Positions 33,972 to 44,216 of a stretch of DNA of 64,000 nt are shown one piece after another. The translations under genes and the position numbers were made by a program. Source of the DNA: Fusarium oxysporum f. sp. lycopersici 4287. Its lineage: Eukaryota > Ascomycota > Sordariomycetes > Hypocreales > Nectriaceae. Location of the stretch: contig NC_030986.1 of NCBI RefSeq assembly GCF_000149955.1, forward strand, positions 5,637,910-5,701,909, read 5' to 3'. How positions within the stretch are numbered: the first letter of the stretch is position 1; the number at the start of each line of letters is the position of its first letter. The notes below the pieces were generated by a model. That model ran no database searches. It saw nothing but the letters and a program-made list of their open reading frames with translations, and was not told the origin of the DNA.

Positions 33972-36818
33972 ATGGATCACAGTAGGGAGAATCTCCTCAA
34001 TGGAGCCGACCGTGCATCCTTTGACACAAGCGACGATTCCGATGCTTACTCTGACATCGACGCAACTGATTATCTCAACAAGAATAAGAATGCCCAATCT
34101 GACGCTGCGGGTAAACGGCGTCTACGATATCTTAGAAGCTGGCGCGCAAAGAAATGCTGCTTCACCGTGATTGGCACTCTCATAGTTGTTTGGCTCGTCA
34201 TATCAGCTATTGGAGCATTTGCCTGGAAAAAGATAAAGACACCACCCGTTGAGGGAGACTCACCACCATGGTACCCCAGTCCAAAAGGCGGTACTTCCCA
34301 GAATTGGGCAAAGAGTTATGATCAGGCTGCTGAGCTGGTTAGTAAAATGACCTTGGCTGAAAAAGTCAACATTACTACTGGAACAGGATGGAGTATGGGT
34401 TTAGCAGTCGGCACGACTGGCGCCGCCAACAACGTCGGATTCCCAGCGTTGGCATTGCAAGATGGACCTCTTGGAATACGATTCGCGGATAATGCAACTG
34501 CCTGGCCAGCTGGTATTACCGTTGGTGCCACGTTCAACAAAAAATTGATGTATGAGCGTGGACGAGCTCATGGGAAAGAAGCAAAGGGCAAAGGTGTCAA
34601 TGTTATTCTTGGACCGGCCATCGGACCTCTGGGAAGAGCACCCGCTGGTGGGAGAAACTGGGAGGGCTTTGGTCCAGATCCTTATCTGCAGGGCGTTGCT
34701 GGTGCTGCGACGATTAAGGGGATACAAGATTCCGGAGTCATGGCGACGATCAAGCACTTTATTGGAAATGAGCAGGAACATTTTCGGCAGGCGTGGGAAT
34801 GGGGTCTTCCGAATGCTATCTCATCCAACATTGATGATCGCACGCTACATGAGATTTACGGATGGCCGTTCCAAGATGCTGTCAAGGCTGGTGTTGCGAG
34901 TGTTATGTGCTCGTATAACATGGTCAACAACTCGTATGCCTGCCAGAACTCAAAGCTTTTGAACGGCATTCTCAAAGATGAGATGGGATTTCAGGGTTTC
35001 GTCATGTCGGATTGGTTGGCTCAGAGATCTGGTGTCGCGAGTGCTCTTGCTGGGTTGGATATGAGTATGCCGGGAGATGGACTCAAATGGGCTGATGGCG
35101 AATCACTCTGGGGCCCTCGACTCACGCAAGCTGTTCTGAACGGATCGCTGCCGGTGGACCGACTGAACGACATGGCGCTTCGAATTGTCGCATCTTTCTA
35201 CCAGCTTGGTCAGGATAAGGATGAGAATAAGGGTCCGAACTTTTCATCGTGGACTTATGACAAGAAAGGGAAACTCGCGCCTGGAAGTCCCTCACCTCAA
35301 GAGGAGCAGGTAGTCAACCAGTACATAAACGTGCAGGAAGACCACGCTGAGTTGGCCCGTCAAATTGCCATTGAAGGTACAGTTCTGCTCAAGAATGACG
35401 GCGTGCTTCCCCTAAGCCGCGAGGGCAACTTGGCCAATCAACCCGAAAAGAGGAAGGAAAAGATCAAGATCGGTATTTTCGGCGATGATGCTGGCCCTGG
35501 AAAGGGACTCAATTACTGCCCTGATCAAGGCTGCAATGAAGGTACCCTCGGATCAGGCTGGGGCAGCGGTGCAGCTGACTTCCCATTCCTCGTTACTCCC
35601 GTCGAGGCGCTGCGAAAGAATTTTAAGAAAGACAAAGTTCAAGTCAGCGAACATCTCTCCAATAAGATCAAAGACCCAAAGAAGGTTACAGAGCAGGACG
35701 TTTGCTTAGTCTTTGCCAACTCGGACGCAGGCGAGGGATATTTATCATGGAACAGCGTTCGAGGTGACCGCAACGATCTCAACTTGCAGAAAGGAGGCGA
35801 TGCGCTGATCATGGAGGTCGCCAACCTTTGTGGCGATGGAACAGGCACGACTATCGTGGTTATTCATGCTGTTGGGCCTGTTGTCATGGAGAACTGGATC
35901 AACCACCCGAGGATCAAGGCTGTACTGACAGCTAATCTGCCTGGCGAGGAGAGTGGAAACGCTATTGCTAGCATTCTTTTCGGCGACGAGAGTCCCAGTG
36001 GAAAGCTCCCTTATACAATTGGCAAAGCTCTTCCTGATTACGGCGAAGGCGCTCAGATCCTGTATCTTCCAAACGGAGTTATTCCGCAGCAAGACTTCAA
36101 AGAGGGACTGTACATCGATTACCGACATTTCGACAAGCACAGCAAGGACCTTCGATATGAGTTTGGTTATGGCCTGTCATACACTACCTTTGAGTTCAGA
36201 GACTTGAAGATCTCAGTGAAGGAGGCAGTCGCAGGACTTCCGGCCTCACGTGCACCTCCTGCGAGCGCAAAGCCGCCCAAACTGGATGATAAGATCCCCG
36301 ATGTCAAGGAAGGTCTATGGCCCAAGAACATTCGCAAGCTGAAGAAGTGGATTTATCCTTATATTGACTCTCCTGATGACATCAAGAAGGGCGACTATCC
36401 CTACCCCGATGGCTACGATATCGAGCAGCCGCCCTCACCGGCTGGAGGTGAAGAAGGTGGTAACCCCGATCTCTGGAAGACTGTCGTCACTGCCTCCATT
36501 ACCGTTAAAAATACAGGCTCCGTGGATGGGAAGGCTGTTCCCCAACTTTACCTCTCATACCCCGCAACATCAAAGGTTGACCATCCTGTCCGCGTTCTCC
36601 GTGGTTTTGAGAAAGTTGCTCTGAAGAAGGGCGAGAGCAAGAAGGTTGAGTTTGAATTGACAAGGAGAGACTTGAGTTACTGGGATGTGGAGGAGCAGAA
36701 TTGGAGGGTCACAGATGGAGAGTTTACGATTGCGGTGGGAGAGAGTTCGAGGAATTTGAAAGCGACGGGTACGTTCAAGTCTGATGGTACCCCAGGCAAT
36801 TTGATCATAGAGGGTTAG
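33972..36818 (+). CDS. GH3 beta-glucosidase, type II membrane-anchored
   Basis: Intronless, 948 aa. The first 60 residues are hydrophilic with an acidic Ser/Asp stretch, then a basic cluster (KRRLRYLRSWRAKK) and one hydrophobic helix at about 64-84, indicating a signal-anchor with cytosolic N-terminus. The GH3 N-terminal barrel follows, with GPLGIRF, the KHFIGNEQE substrate region and the nucleophile Asp347 in VMSDW. The GH3 C-terminal sandwich and a fibronectin-III-like domain (VKNTGSVDGKAVPQLYLS) complete the protein. It resembles the Aspergillus BglE-type predicted membrane beta-glucosidases more than secreted ones. It would release terminal beta-D-glucose outside the plasma membrane or in the secretory route. 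It converges with the GH105 gene, 89 bp between stop codons. Confidence 0.9.
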   Translation: MDHSRENLLNGADRASFDTSDDSDAYSDIDATDYLNKNKNAQSDAAGKRRLRYLRSWRAKKCCFTVIGTLIVVWLVISAIGAFAWKKIKTPPVEGDSPPWYPSPKGGTSQNWAKSYDQAAELVSKMTLAEKVNITTGTGWSMGLAVGTTGAANNVGFPALALQDGPLGIRFADNATAWPAGITVGATFNKKLMYERGRAHGKEAKGKGVNVILGPAIGPLGRAPAGGRNWEGFGPDPYLQGVAGAATIKGIQDSGVMATIKHFIGNEQEHFRQAWEWGLPNAISSNIDDRTLHEIYGWPFQDAVKAGVASVMCSYNMVNNSYACQNSKLLNGILKDEMGFQGFVMSDWLAQRSGVASALAGLDMSMPGDGLKWADGESLWGPRLTQAVLNGSLPVDRLNDMALRIVASFYQLGQDKDENKGPNFSSWTYDKKGKLAPGSPSPQEEQVVNQYINVQEDHAELARQIAIEGTVLLKNDGVLPLSREGNLANQPEKRKEKIKIGIFGDDAGPGKGLNYCPDQGCNEGTLGSGWGSGAADFPFLVTPVEALRKNFKKDKVQVSEHLSNKIKDPKKVTEQDVCLVFANSDAGEGYLSWNSVRGDRNDLNLQKGGDALIMEVANLCGDGTGTTIVVIHAVGPVVMENWINHPRIKAVLTANLPGEESGNAIASILFGDESPSGKLPYTIGKALPDYGEGAQILYLPNGVIPQQDFKEGLYIDYRHFDKHSKDLRYEFGYGLSYTTFEFRDLKISVKEAVAGLPASRAPPASAKPPKLDDKIPDVKEGLWPKNIRKLKKWIYPYIDSPDDIKKGDYPYPDGYDIEQPPSPAGGEEGGNPDLWKTVVTASITVKNTGSVDGKAVPQLYLSYPATSKVDHPVRVLRGFEKVALKKGESKKVEFELTRRDLSYWDVEEQNWRVTDGEFTIAVGESSRNLKATGTFKSDGTPGNLIIEG

Positions 36819-36907
36819 CAAAATTGTATGCTTGGCTAGTCGGCACTTGGACAAGAATATCATGATTCATTATCGCAATCAATTTCATTACTTTTTTTTA
36901 TCAACAT

Positions 36908-38026
36908 CTAATTATACGCCCTCAAAAACTCCACCAGAGCCATCATAGCCATAGCCTGTCCATAAGGCATACTCGTCCTAGGAATATCCTTATAATGCTG
37001 CAAATCATGTCCCATGCCTGTTCCAAACGAGGTATTCAACAACTCTCCCTCAGGACTAATATTCTCCAAAACAGCCTTGATCGCCTTAACAGCTACCTCA
37101 GAGTACTCCTTTCCAATATATCTCTTCCTCTCCGCCTTGAGAATACCATACGCAAAACCCGCTGTCGCACTGGCTTCGACGTACGAACCCTCTGATTCAG
37201 GGACGTCGAGAAGGGTGCTCCACAGACCATTTGCGCGCTGCGTCTTCGCAAGGGCTGCGCATTGGCTATCGAGTGTGTTGATGAGATGTGAGCCAATGGG
37301 GTCATCTTCCTTGATACCGATGAGTTCGAGGAATTCAGGAATGACAATGGTAACCCAGCTGTTACCGCGCGCCCATCGTGCATCAGCAAAGTTATGACCA
37401 CCATCCTTGAATGTCCATCCGTGGAAGAACAATCCAGTCTTTGTATCAAACAGATACTGAATATGCAGCAAGAACTGCTTCTTCGCTTCAGCGACGTATT
37501 CCGGCCTGTTGAGCACAAGACCAATCTTGGCAAGCGGCATGACAGTCATCATGAGGGTATCATCCCAAAGCTGCTGCTCATTGACCTCAAGGTACGTAAT
37601 ATGCTGGAAACCACCATACTTTGTCCTGGGGAGGTCATGCATCGCCCACTCAGCCCAAGCATCCAACCAAGGAAGATATGTAGGATTCTGAGTCTTTTCA
37701 TAGACATACGCAAGCGTGAGGAATACAGCCATGGTGTTGATGTTCTTTCCCTTGTGGCCCTCTGCGAAACGAGCTTGGAACCAATCCTCAATGATCTTGA
37801 GCCATTGGTCCTCGCCGGTCATCTCGTAGTACTTCCATATTCCGTAGAGACCGATGCCGTGAGTCCACTCCCAGTCGTTCCAGCCTTTTGTGTCGATGAT
37901 GCGGCCATCTGCTAGGGTCATGAGGAATTCGCCTGTTGTGTCTTTTATGTTGACGAGTTCGTGGATGAGCTGTTGGATTTGCTTGTGGACGTCTTGCGAC
38001 GCGATGTCGTGTACGTGAGAGGGCAT
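36908..38026 (-). CDS. GH105 unsaturated rhamnogalacturonyl hydrolase
   Basis: Intronless, 372 aa. It shows the (alpha/alpha)6-barrel family pattern of GH105/GH88 with conserved WTHGIGLYG, the WDDTLMM motif (Asp155/Asp156) that holds the catalytic Asp, and HGW...FADARWARGNSW. These enzymes hydrate the 4,5-double bond left by pectate/rhamnogalacturonan lyases and release the unsaturated galacturonyl residue. No signal peptide is present (MPSHVHDIASQD), so it should work inside the cell on imported oligosaccharides, as bacterial YteR does. It is divergent from the MFS transporter and convergent with the GH3 gene. Confidence 0.9.
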   Translation of the reverse strand: MPSHVHDIASQDVHKQIQQLIHELVNIKDTTGEFLMTLADGRIIDTKGWNDWEWTHGIGLYGIWKYYEMTGEDQWLKIIEDWFQARFAEGHKGKNINTMAVFLTLAYVYEKTQNPTYLPWLDAWAEWAMHDLPRTKYGGFQHITYLEVNEQQLWDDTLMMTVMPLAKIGLVLNRPEYVAEAKKQFLLHIQYLFDTKTGLFFHGWTFKDGGHNFADARWARGNSWVTIVIPEFLELIGIKEDDPIGSHLINTLDSQCAALAKTQRANGLWSTLLDVPESEGSYVEASATAGFAYGILKAERKRYIGKEYSEVAVKAIKAVLENISPEGELLNTSFGTGMGHDLQHYKDIPRTSMPYGQAMAMMALVEFLRAYN

Positions 38027-39325
38027 GATGACGGTGTCTTGCTACTCAAACAGGGTATCTTGTGGAGGAGAGATGAGTTGTTTGGTAGAGGATGAATGAG
38101 GGTATTCATAACCCCTCGTCGTATCCCAATGATTCTCTTGGCAGTCCACATGCTCGGTCCGAAGTACACCGAGGGCGCCTATCATGAGGTTGAAGCTTCA
38201 TCTCTCCGCACTTTTTGGTTGTGGGGGTGGGGCATGGAACTGGGGGTTGAAGATGGGGGCGGAGTAGTCAGCCATTTCCAGTAAAGTACAGAGAGACGAA
38301 AAGACTCAGCTGAAGCCTGTGAAGTGATTACGTAGTGACATTTGGGGGAGTGGTACGGTATATTGCGGCTTGAATACCGGAGTTCATCATGGCAATTGAG
38401 CAGAAAGGCCTTTGGGTGAGTGACTGAGTGAGGGGATTACCGCTAAAGAAACCGCGGATTTTAGCGCATTTCCTCGGATCTTCAGTGGGTCTACCTTAAT
38501 TCCCCCCACTGAGCCAAAACCAGGTTAGCGGAGAAGTCTTCCTCTTTCGCTGCCCGTCGCTTCCCCTTGCCGAATGCTGCCTTCGGTGACGGAGAAAATT
38601 TCAAGGTGCGGAGTAATTCCAAAAGAGCCGCTTACTTGCTTGGATTCTCCAAATTCATCGCCAAGAGACGGGACGGATGCGGCTGTTACGTTGAGGCATA
38701 AGGCACAGCATCGCCGCTATTGCCGTTGGATATATTCTTGAAGGGTAGTTGTAGACTGAGAGATCTCACTTAGGATAGATATCCGAAGTGAAGCTCCAGG
38801 CAAACTTGTTGAAGATTCAATGGACCCCTGGAGTAGTTTATTTGGGCCCTTAAGATCAAGGTCTGAAGTCATGTCAAGATTGATGAGAAGCATATCTCGC
38901 TCCCATGCAACCGTCCAACCCATACGGGTCAACACAGGAGCCTCCTGTCCTCAGACAACCCAGCAAATCATGTCATACGCTGATCCTACCCGTCCCTGGC
39001 ATACCTTAACCAGGGCTTATTTATCCCGTAGAGCGGATCCCCAGTGACGAAACCCTGAAGATGCCGCGTTGCCGAGTTGTAACTTGTAGATAATCCTCCT
39101 TACTCGGCGCCTCGGGCAAAACTCCCACGAGATAAAAAGAGGGAAAAACTCAATCTTGACTGGAGTAAGGAAACTGGGGCAATATGGGGTATTTCTCACA
39201 AGTAACGTTGACATCTGGGGCCCCAGATTCCCGCCCCATTACCGTATGTCATAAAAGGAACACAACCCCCTCCTGTATCTTCTAGTCAATCTCATCCTCA
39301 ATTTCATCCCAATTACCAAATCGAG
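38027..39325. promoter_or_regulatory. Divergent promoter region between GH105 and the MFS transporter
   Basis: 1.3 kb with both genes transcribed outward, so it holds two promoters. I see no recognised gene. A shared regulator is plausible from layout alone; no operator is identified. Confidence 0.45.
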
Positions 39326-41028
39326 ATGGCTTCGGAAATTCAGCGCAAGAGATCTGTCGACGAGGTCGAAGATCTCGAAAAGCCAACTCAGCACTCTGAA
39401 CGAGTCGACAAGGAACTCGCACAATATGTCTCGGACGTGCGTATCAACATCTCGCCTGAGCGCAGTGCGGAGCTGCGAAAGATGATTGATAAGAGAGTCC
39501 TTGTCATTATGATCTTTACGTATTTTCTGCAGGCTATTGATAAGGGGACGTTGTCGTTTGCGTCGATTATGGGGCTGACTGCTGATACGGGGTTGGAGAA
39601 TCCTGATGGGACAGTGTCTCAGCATGTGAGTTGCCAATTACTTTCTCAATTTGTGTAATGACCTGTGTGTTAATTGGGGTGTAGTTCTCGTGGCTTACGA
39701 CCTGTATTTACCTCGCTATCCTCGTTGTCGAATATCCCCAGAACTGGCTCATTGCCCGTGTCCCTATCGCGAAATACCTCTCCTTCTGCATTGTCGCTTG
39801 GGGAGCTTGCCTGGCCTGCCATGCTGCTTGTCAAGACTTCAAAGGTCTCGTTATAGTAAGAACATTACTCGGTATCTTCGAGTCAGCCTGTCAACCATGC
39901 TTCGTTATCCTCTCAGCCATCTGGTACCGACGTGAGGAACAAGCCTCCCGAGTCACCTACTGGTACGCCTACCTCAACCCTCTTACTATAGCATCTCACT
40001 AACCGGTCCAAGGTACATGATGAACGGCGCCCAACAGATCGTCGGCGGTCTTCTCGCCTACTGCTTCTCCCTCATCAAAACCGGTCCCCTCAAATCCTGG
40101 CAATGGCTCTTCCTCTCCTACGGCGTCATCTCCGTTTTCTTCGGCGTGTTCGTCGGATGGTGGATGCCTGACTCCCCTATGCGAGCCAAATGCTGGACTG
40201 AACAGGAAAAGCACGAGATGGTTGAGCGTGTTCGTGATAACCAGACCGGTATCCAGAACAAAACGTTCAAGAAGGAGCAGTTTATTGAGGGTCTCAAGGA
40301 TCCTCAGGTTTGGGGATATGCTCTCATCGCGCTTTGCACAACGTTGCCTACATCAGGTCTGGGTGCTTTTGCGAATATTATTATTAAGAGCTTTGGGTTC
40401 AGTACCCTTGAGACGCAGCTGTTGGCTATGGTGTTGGGCTTTTATATCGTTATTGTGCTTCTGTCATCAGCTTGGCTTGTCAAGAAGACGAACCAGAACC
40501 TGTTGGTCATGCTTGGTTTCTGTATCCCGTAAGTCTATTCCCTCTTCTTATCTTGCTCACCACTAACATCTTAGTTCCTTCGTCGGTACAATCCTCCTCA
40601 TGACGCTCCCCAACAAGACAACAGCCCAACACATCGGCCTCCTAATCTCATATTACATTACCCTATCCTTCTGGTCCGCCCAAACCCTCGCTCTATCAAT
40701 GATCTCCCGTAACATTGCTGGCCAAACCAAGAAGACCGTCGCCGTAGCCACCAACTTCATCGTTTGGGCAGCCGGTAATGCCATCGGTCCTCAAGTCTTC
40801 CTCTCCCACGACGGACCCCGTTACTTCATCGCTTTCGCCACTCACCTCGGCTGCTACTGTCTTCTTGTAATTGTTATCGTTTCTTTGAGATGGTATCTTC
40901 GACGAGAAAACAAGAAGCGCGATGCGTTGGCTGAGTCGGGTGTCGCGGAGGCTAGCTCGACTTATACGGGACAGGCTTGGGAGGATCTTACAGATAAGGA
41001 GAACTTGAGTTTCCGTTACGTGTACTAG
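39326..41028 (+). CDS. MFS transporter, Dal5/anion:cation symporter type
   Basis: Four exons (39326-39625, 39685-39962, 40013-40528, 40575-41028) give 515 aa. After a charged cytosolic N-terminus, twelve membrane segments can be traced. The signature loop region DKGTLSFASIMGL in TM1 and EYPQNWLIARVP in TM2 are typical of the fungal ACS family (allantoate Dal5, nicotinate Tna1, pantothenate Fen2 relatives). The central loop contains MPDSPMRAKCWTEQEK, also usual here. The intron positions interrupt TM1/TM2 and later segments, so no single reading frame shows the whole protein. The substrate is unknown; its divergent partner, a cytosolic GH105, suggests uptake of acidic sugar breakdown products, which is inference. 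Confidence 0.88.
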
Positions 41029-41479
41029 GGGACAGGCCTTGTAAAGAGCTATGTAGATGCAAGCATCGAGATATAGGTAGTTGTAGATCATTAAGAATAC
41101 ATTCACTCTTGCAACACCCTTACTGTTTCTGAATTGTTTGTTATCGACTAACTAGAGTATGAAGATGAAAGGCCTTTTGTTCCCTCCGGCGGCCATATCT
41201 GATAACTTCAAGGAAGCATGTGTAGTGACTTGTGGAATTGAATGGTGTAGTGACTATGGGCTATTGTGGCCTGATCATTGTTGTAAGTCCAGGAAAGTCT
41301 GGTGGAACAGGAGTAGTGGCTATGGGTCGTCATGGCCAGGGAACTTGGGAAGAGCAGGTGTTGTGACTTGCGGGTTGAATGGTGTAGTGACTCGGGGCTA
41401 TCATGGCCTTGATCATCTTTCTTGTGAGCCCGAAAGCCTCTGGATGATATGTCGAGATCAGTAGCATTATGGTGGGCTA
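41029..41479. other. Intergenic region with imperfect 60-bp repeats
   Basis: 450 bp between the convergent stop codons of the MFS transporter and the orphan gene. Most of it is taken up by the repeat described separately. Confidence 0.5.
41220..41417. repeat. Imperfect direct repeat, about 60-bp unit
   Basis: Two copies (41220-41279 and 41358-41417) share TTGAATGGTGTAGTGACT, GGGCTAT and TGATCAT blocks in the same order. A shorter, weaker copy (about 41308-41345, AGTAGTGGCTATGGG) lies between. A short open frame runs through it on each strand, but neither translation shows a known domain, so I read it as a decayed minisatellite. Confidence 0.7.
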
Positions 41480-42268
41480 TCACTGAAGCTCCTGTTCCAA
41501 GCGTTCTTCCTGCGCATTGCTTCGGGTATAAGCCTCAAGACCCTCAATCTGATGATCTAGAGCATTCAAAAGAGACCCGTTGGCTTGGCAAGACATGAAC
41601 ATCCTTAAAACTTCGGCTGCCAGTTCCAGGTACAGAAAAAGTCTATCGTTTGATTCCGCGGCTCTTGCATAGTCCATCTCCGAGATGACGACCCTGATCA
41701 GGGATGAAGAACTCATGTTATAACCCCCGACCTCATCAGCATTGCGATTCCACCAATCCGGGTCAGACAAAGTGCTCGCATCGTATCTAATGATGCGGGC
41801 CATAGCCTGGGGGCACCAAGAAAGGATGCTGTCTTCTACCAGGCCTAGAGCTGTAGCAGGGTTCGACAACTTTTCCCGGAACGCATCGATGAGCTCAAAA
41901 TCTTTCATGTACTTGGACCTGGCAAGGTTAAGCTTGCTAAGAACCTCGGTAGCAGTCGGTTTTATCTCAGCAGTAAGCATGCGATAAAGCTCATCCGAAA
42001 GCTTCCGCCAAACGACGTCGGTTGTCTTCCTAGGTGATGCGTCAAGCAAGGCGATTATCGTACCCAGCCGTTCATCGACAGGTTCTTCAGGCATGCCATA
42101 GTACGTGGGAAGACCATCATCCCCAGCTCGCATGCTCACCTTCAGCACACCAAGTTTGTCGAGCCACTGCAAGCGTCGATTCATTGCATCCAAGAAGTTC
42201 TTTCTCTGACCCGGCTCGAAAAAAAGGTCCGCTGTCGTGCCATGCTCAAGAGGCTGAGGTTGATCCAT
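41480..42268 (-). CDS. Orphan protein, function unknown
   Basis: Intronless, 262 aa, starting MDQPQPLEHG. It is acidic and appears mostly helical, with no signal peptide, membrane segment, Cys motif or catalytic signature. The segment DAMNRRLQWLDKLGVLK and a C-terminal heptad-like stretch (ALDHQIEGLEAY...QEERLEQELQ) could form coiled coils. Codon usage and the clean full-length frame support a real gene. It sits at the left edge of the zinc-finger array but lacks that family's WxC/CxxC pattern, so relation to the array is by position only. Confidence 0.6.
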   Translation of the reverse strand: MDQPQPLEHGTTADLFFEPGQRKNFLDAMNRRLQWLDKLGVLKVSMRAGDDGLPTYYGMPEEPVDERLGTIIALLDASPRKTTDVVWRKLSDELYRMLTAEIKPTATEVLSKLNLARSKYMKDFELIDAFREKLSNPATALGLVEDSILSWCPQAMARIIRYDASTLSDPDWWNRNADEVGGYNMSSSSLIRVVISEMDYARAAESNDRLFLYLELAAEVLRMFMSCQANGSLLNALDHQIEGLEAYTRSNAQEERLEQELQ

Positions 42269-43089
42269 GATATCTGATCAACCAAGTTAGTCTAGGTGCG
42301 GAATGTGGTAAGTTGGGGAGCTCACCTTGTTCTCAGGCCGGTCGGGGCCAGGATGGCATTGCAGGAAGCGCTTTTTGTGATAGGAGAGATAAAAAGAATG
42401 CGCGATGATCCTTGAGCATAGAGTAATTGGATGATGGGCTTTTATTGTATTTGAGACAGTATTAGTGGTTGTTGAGGTTCCGCAGCCTTGATGCTTTCAA
42501 GCAGTTCTGGTGGATATGAACCTTGTCGACGACCATGTTTGTGCGGACGATGAGATCAAGGGGATCAGTATACTCCACTGTTGCATGCATCGATTGCAGG
42601 AGATGTTTGCTGGTAATGATGTCAGTTGAAAGAATGTTTGTTTGATGAATGATTGCTTTGTAGATCGAGAACGATGGAAGTCAGATGGAAGAACTGTGCT
42701 CCCAAGCTTCTGTGAACAATGTTATCTGTCCCCGTTTCACTCAAAGATCGAGTATAGGATAATGATGATTAATCACTTGGCCAGAAAGCTGTGATAGTCA
42801 ATTCTCCTGACTCTGAAGGAGAGCCACATGTCAGGGCTGAATAGATGCTCTACTCTGACCTCAGTTTAACTGCCAAGTAGTCGCTGATAGTGACACGATC
42901 ACCATGGCAGTGATGAACCTATCGATCATTCCTTGGTATTAATTAATATAAGTTATGCTCTTTGGACGGTCAAGTTCAACTCATCTGCTCAAGCAACACA
43001 CACACACACAAATACGCTTTGCCCACACAACTCACCAACATCATCACCCTCATACAGTCCTCTTTATTATTCACTTTCAAACTTACACA
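42269..43089. promoter_or_regulatory. Intergenic region; promoter of the first array gene
   Basis: 820 bp. The left part is the promoter side of the orphan gene, the right part leads into the first zinc-finger gene and contains a TATAAGT box and a CA-rich leader (CACACACACACA near 42996-43008). No gene was recognised. Confidence 0.5.
42947..42953 (+). promoter_or_regulatory. TATAAGT core promoter box, array gene 1
   Basis: TATAAGT preceded by TTAATTAA, 137 nt before the ATG of the gene at 43090. The same heptamer occurs at comparable distance before at least five other members of the array, on both strands. Confidence 0.55.
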
Positions 43090-43332
43090 ATGCGTCTAAC
43101 AACAACCCTAGATCCCAACCACAAGTACTGGGACTGCCAAAAGCCTATCGGGGGTGGTGAGAATTGCAATACCGCCAACGATGTCAATGAGAAGAAATGC
43201 AGGCTGTGTGGCTACAAAATTGATGGTACGATGAGGATAATGGCAGTGGATGAAAATAAAAAGATTATCGGAGAGCTCCACAGCGTCGACTCCCAAACTG
43301 GTGAGATAACTTGGGAGTATGGGGATTTTTGA
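43090..43332 (+). CDS. RanBP2-type zinc-finger microprotein, array gene 1
   Basis: Intronless, 80 aa. Zinc-finger pattern W-D-C-x9-C-x10-C-R-L-C, with Asn four residues after the second Cys, exactly as in RanBP2-type fingers (C-x3-N-x6-C-x2-C). Only the first loop is longer than the usual 2-4 residues. The tail shows the array's second conserved block: KKIIGELHSVDS...GEITWEY. No signal peptide or membrane segment, so probably nuclear or cytosolic. RanBP2 fingers bind single-stranded RNA or ubiquitin; which applies here is unknown. It is the leftmost intact copy and is followed directly by a Thr-Asn-Gly-coding minisatellite. Confidence 0.75.
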   Translation: MRLTTTLDPNHKYWDCQKPIGGGENCNTANDVNEKKCRLCGYKIDGTMRIMAVDENKKIIGELHSVDSQTGEITWEYGDF

Positions 43333-43371
43333 GGACTAGGCTCTCAACAACGGTCCAGTTATGAGCTGTGC

Positions 43372-43490
43372 GACGACCAACGGAGCGACTACGAATGGAG
43401 GAACTACAAATGAAGCGGCCACAAACAGAATGAGGACTATTGGAGAAAGAACCACCGGAGCTGGAACTAATGGAGCGACCACAAACGGGA
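43372..43490. repeat. Minisatellite of 12-15-nt units just after array gene 1
   Basis: Imperfect repeats of the type ACCAACGGAGCGACT / ACTAATGGAGCGACC run for about 120 bp. In one + frame they would encode TNGATTNGG-like repeats, and on the minus strand VVAPLV-like repeats. Neither frame connects to array gene 1, whose stop codon lies about 40 nt upstream. Confidence 0.7.
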
Positions 43491-44099
43491 ATAAGGGAAG
43501 GCTATTGGGTTTGACTCTACCGTGTCTGTCCACTTTGGGGTCGGGAATCGGCGGGTTTGAAGACGGGCTTTCGGTAATTGGGATGGATAATGGTTCATTA
43601 TCACGCATGCTTTTGTTTGCTCATCAAAGTCTATCCTAGACATTATTCTTCGAGACGAAAAACAATACAACAGTTTGAGCTTTACTCGTATCAATGTTTC
43701 ACTTGTGATTAACCGTCTAAAGAACATAAAAACGAGTCAAAGGCGGCTTATTCTATGTAAAGGCTTTGCTCCTCTCTGAACGTCGTTGATCTTGTGACAC
43801 TCCAACGCTGTCTTTGACTCAGCAGCTTAACAGACTATGGCTCTTGTGTTGTGAATGGGGGTGATAATTAAACTTCCACTTATCAAGGAAATCTCCCTGT
43901 TGCTGATTTACTGGGACATGAAGGCTGTGATGAGTTAGTTGCTTTGTCTCTGAATAAAGGTCGTATCCGTCAACAAGGCTGAAGAGATGCAGCTCTCTGG
44001 CGCTTCATCACTGTCAAATACCGGGCTGAAAATTCTGAATAGGTGAATCGATCGCCCTAGTTGTGATTCATTCATTATTCAGTTCCCGCTGCCTGCTGG

Positions 44100-44106
44100 T
44101 ATAAGT
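44100..44106 (+). promoter_or_regulatory. TATAAGT core promoter box, array gene 2
   Basis: TATAAGT 117 nt before the ATG at 44217, followed by an A/C-rich leader. It matches the heptamer found before other array members. Confidence 0.6.
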
Positions 44107-44216
44107 GACATTCCTTGTCCCTCCCCCAAAGCCATCGACACACAAACAACACACCAACCCAAAAAGACAGCATAAAAAAGACGCATTCAGATCATTTTGA
44201 CTTCTATAAATTCAAA

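Larger units (their letters stand above)
43333..44216. other. Intergenic region between array genes 1 and 2
   Basis: 880 bp. It begins with the minisatellite at about 43372-43490 and ends with the TATAAGT promoter and A/C-rich leader of array gene 2. No further family relic was detected. Confidence 0.5.

Noticed and set aside
41159..41464. Cys/Trp-containing + strand frame through the 60-bp repeats (VVTCG...WPDH)
   Set aside because: The Cys spacing does not match the zinc-finger family and the repeats make its similarity to itself trivial; read as minisatellite.
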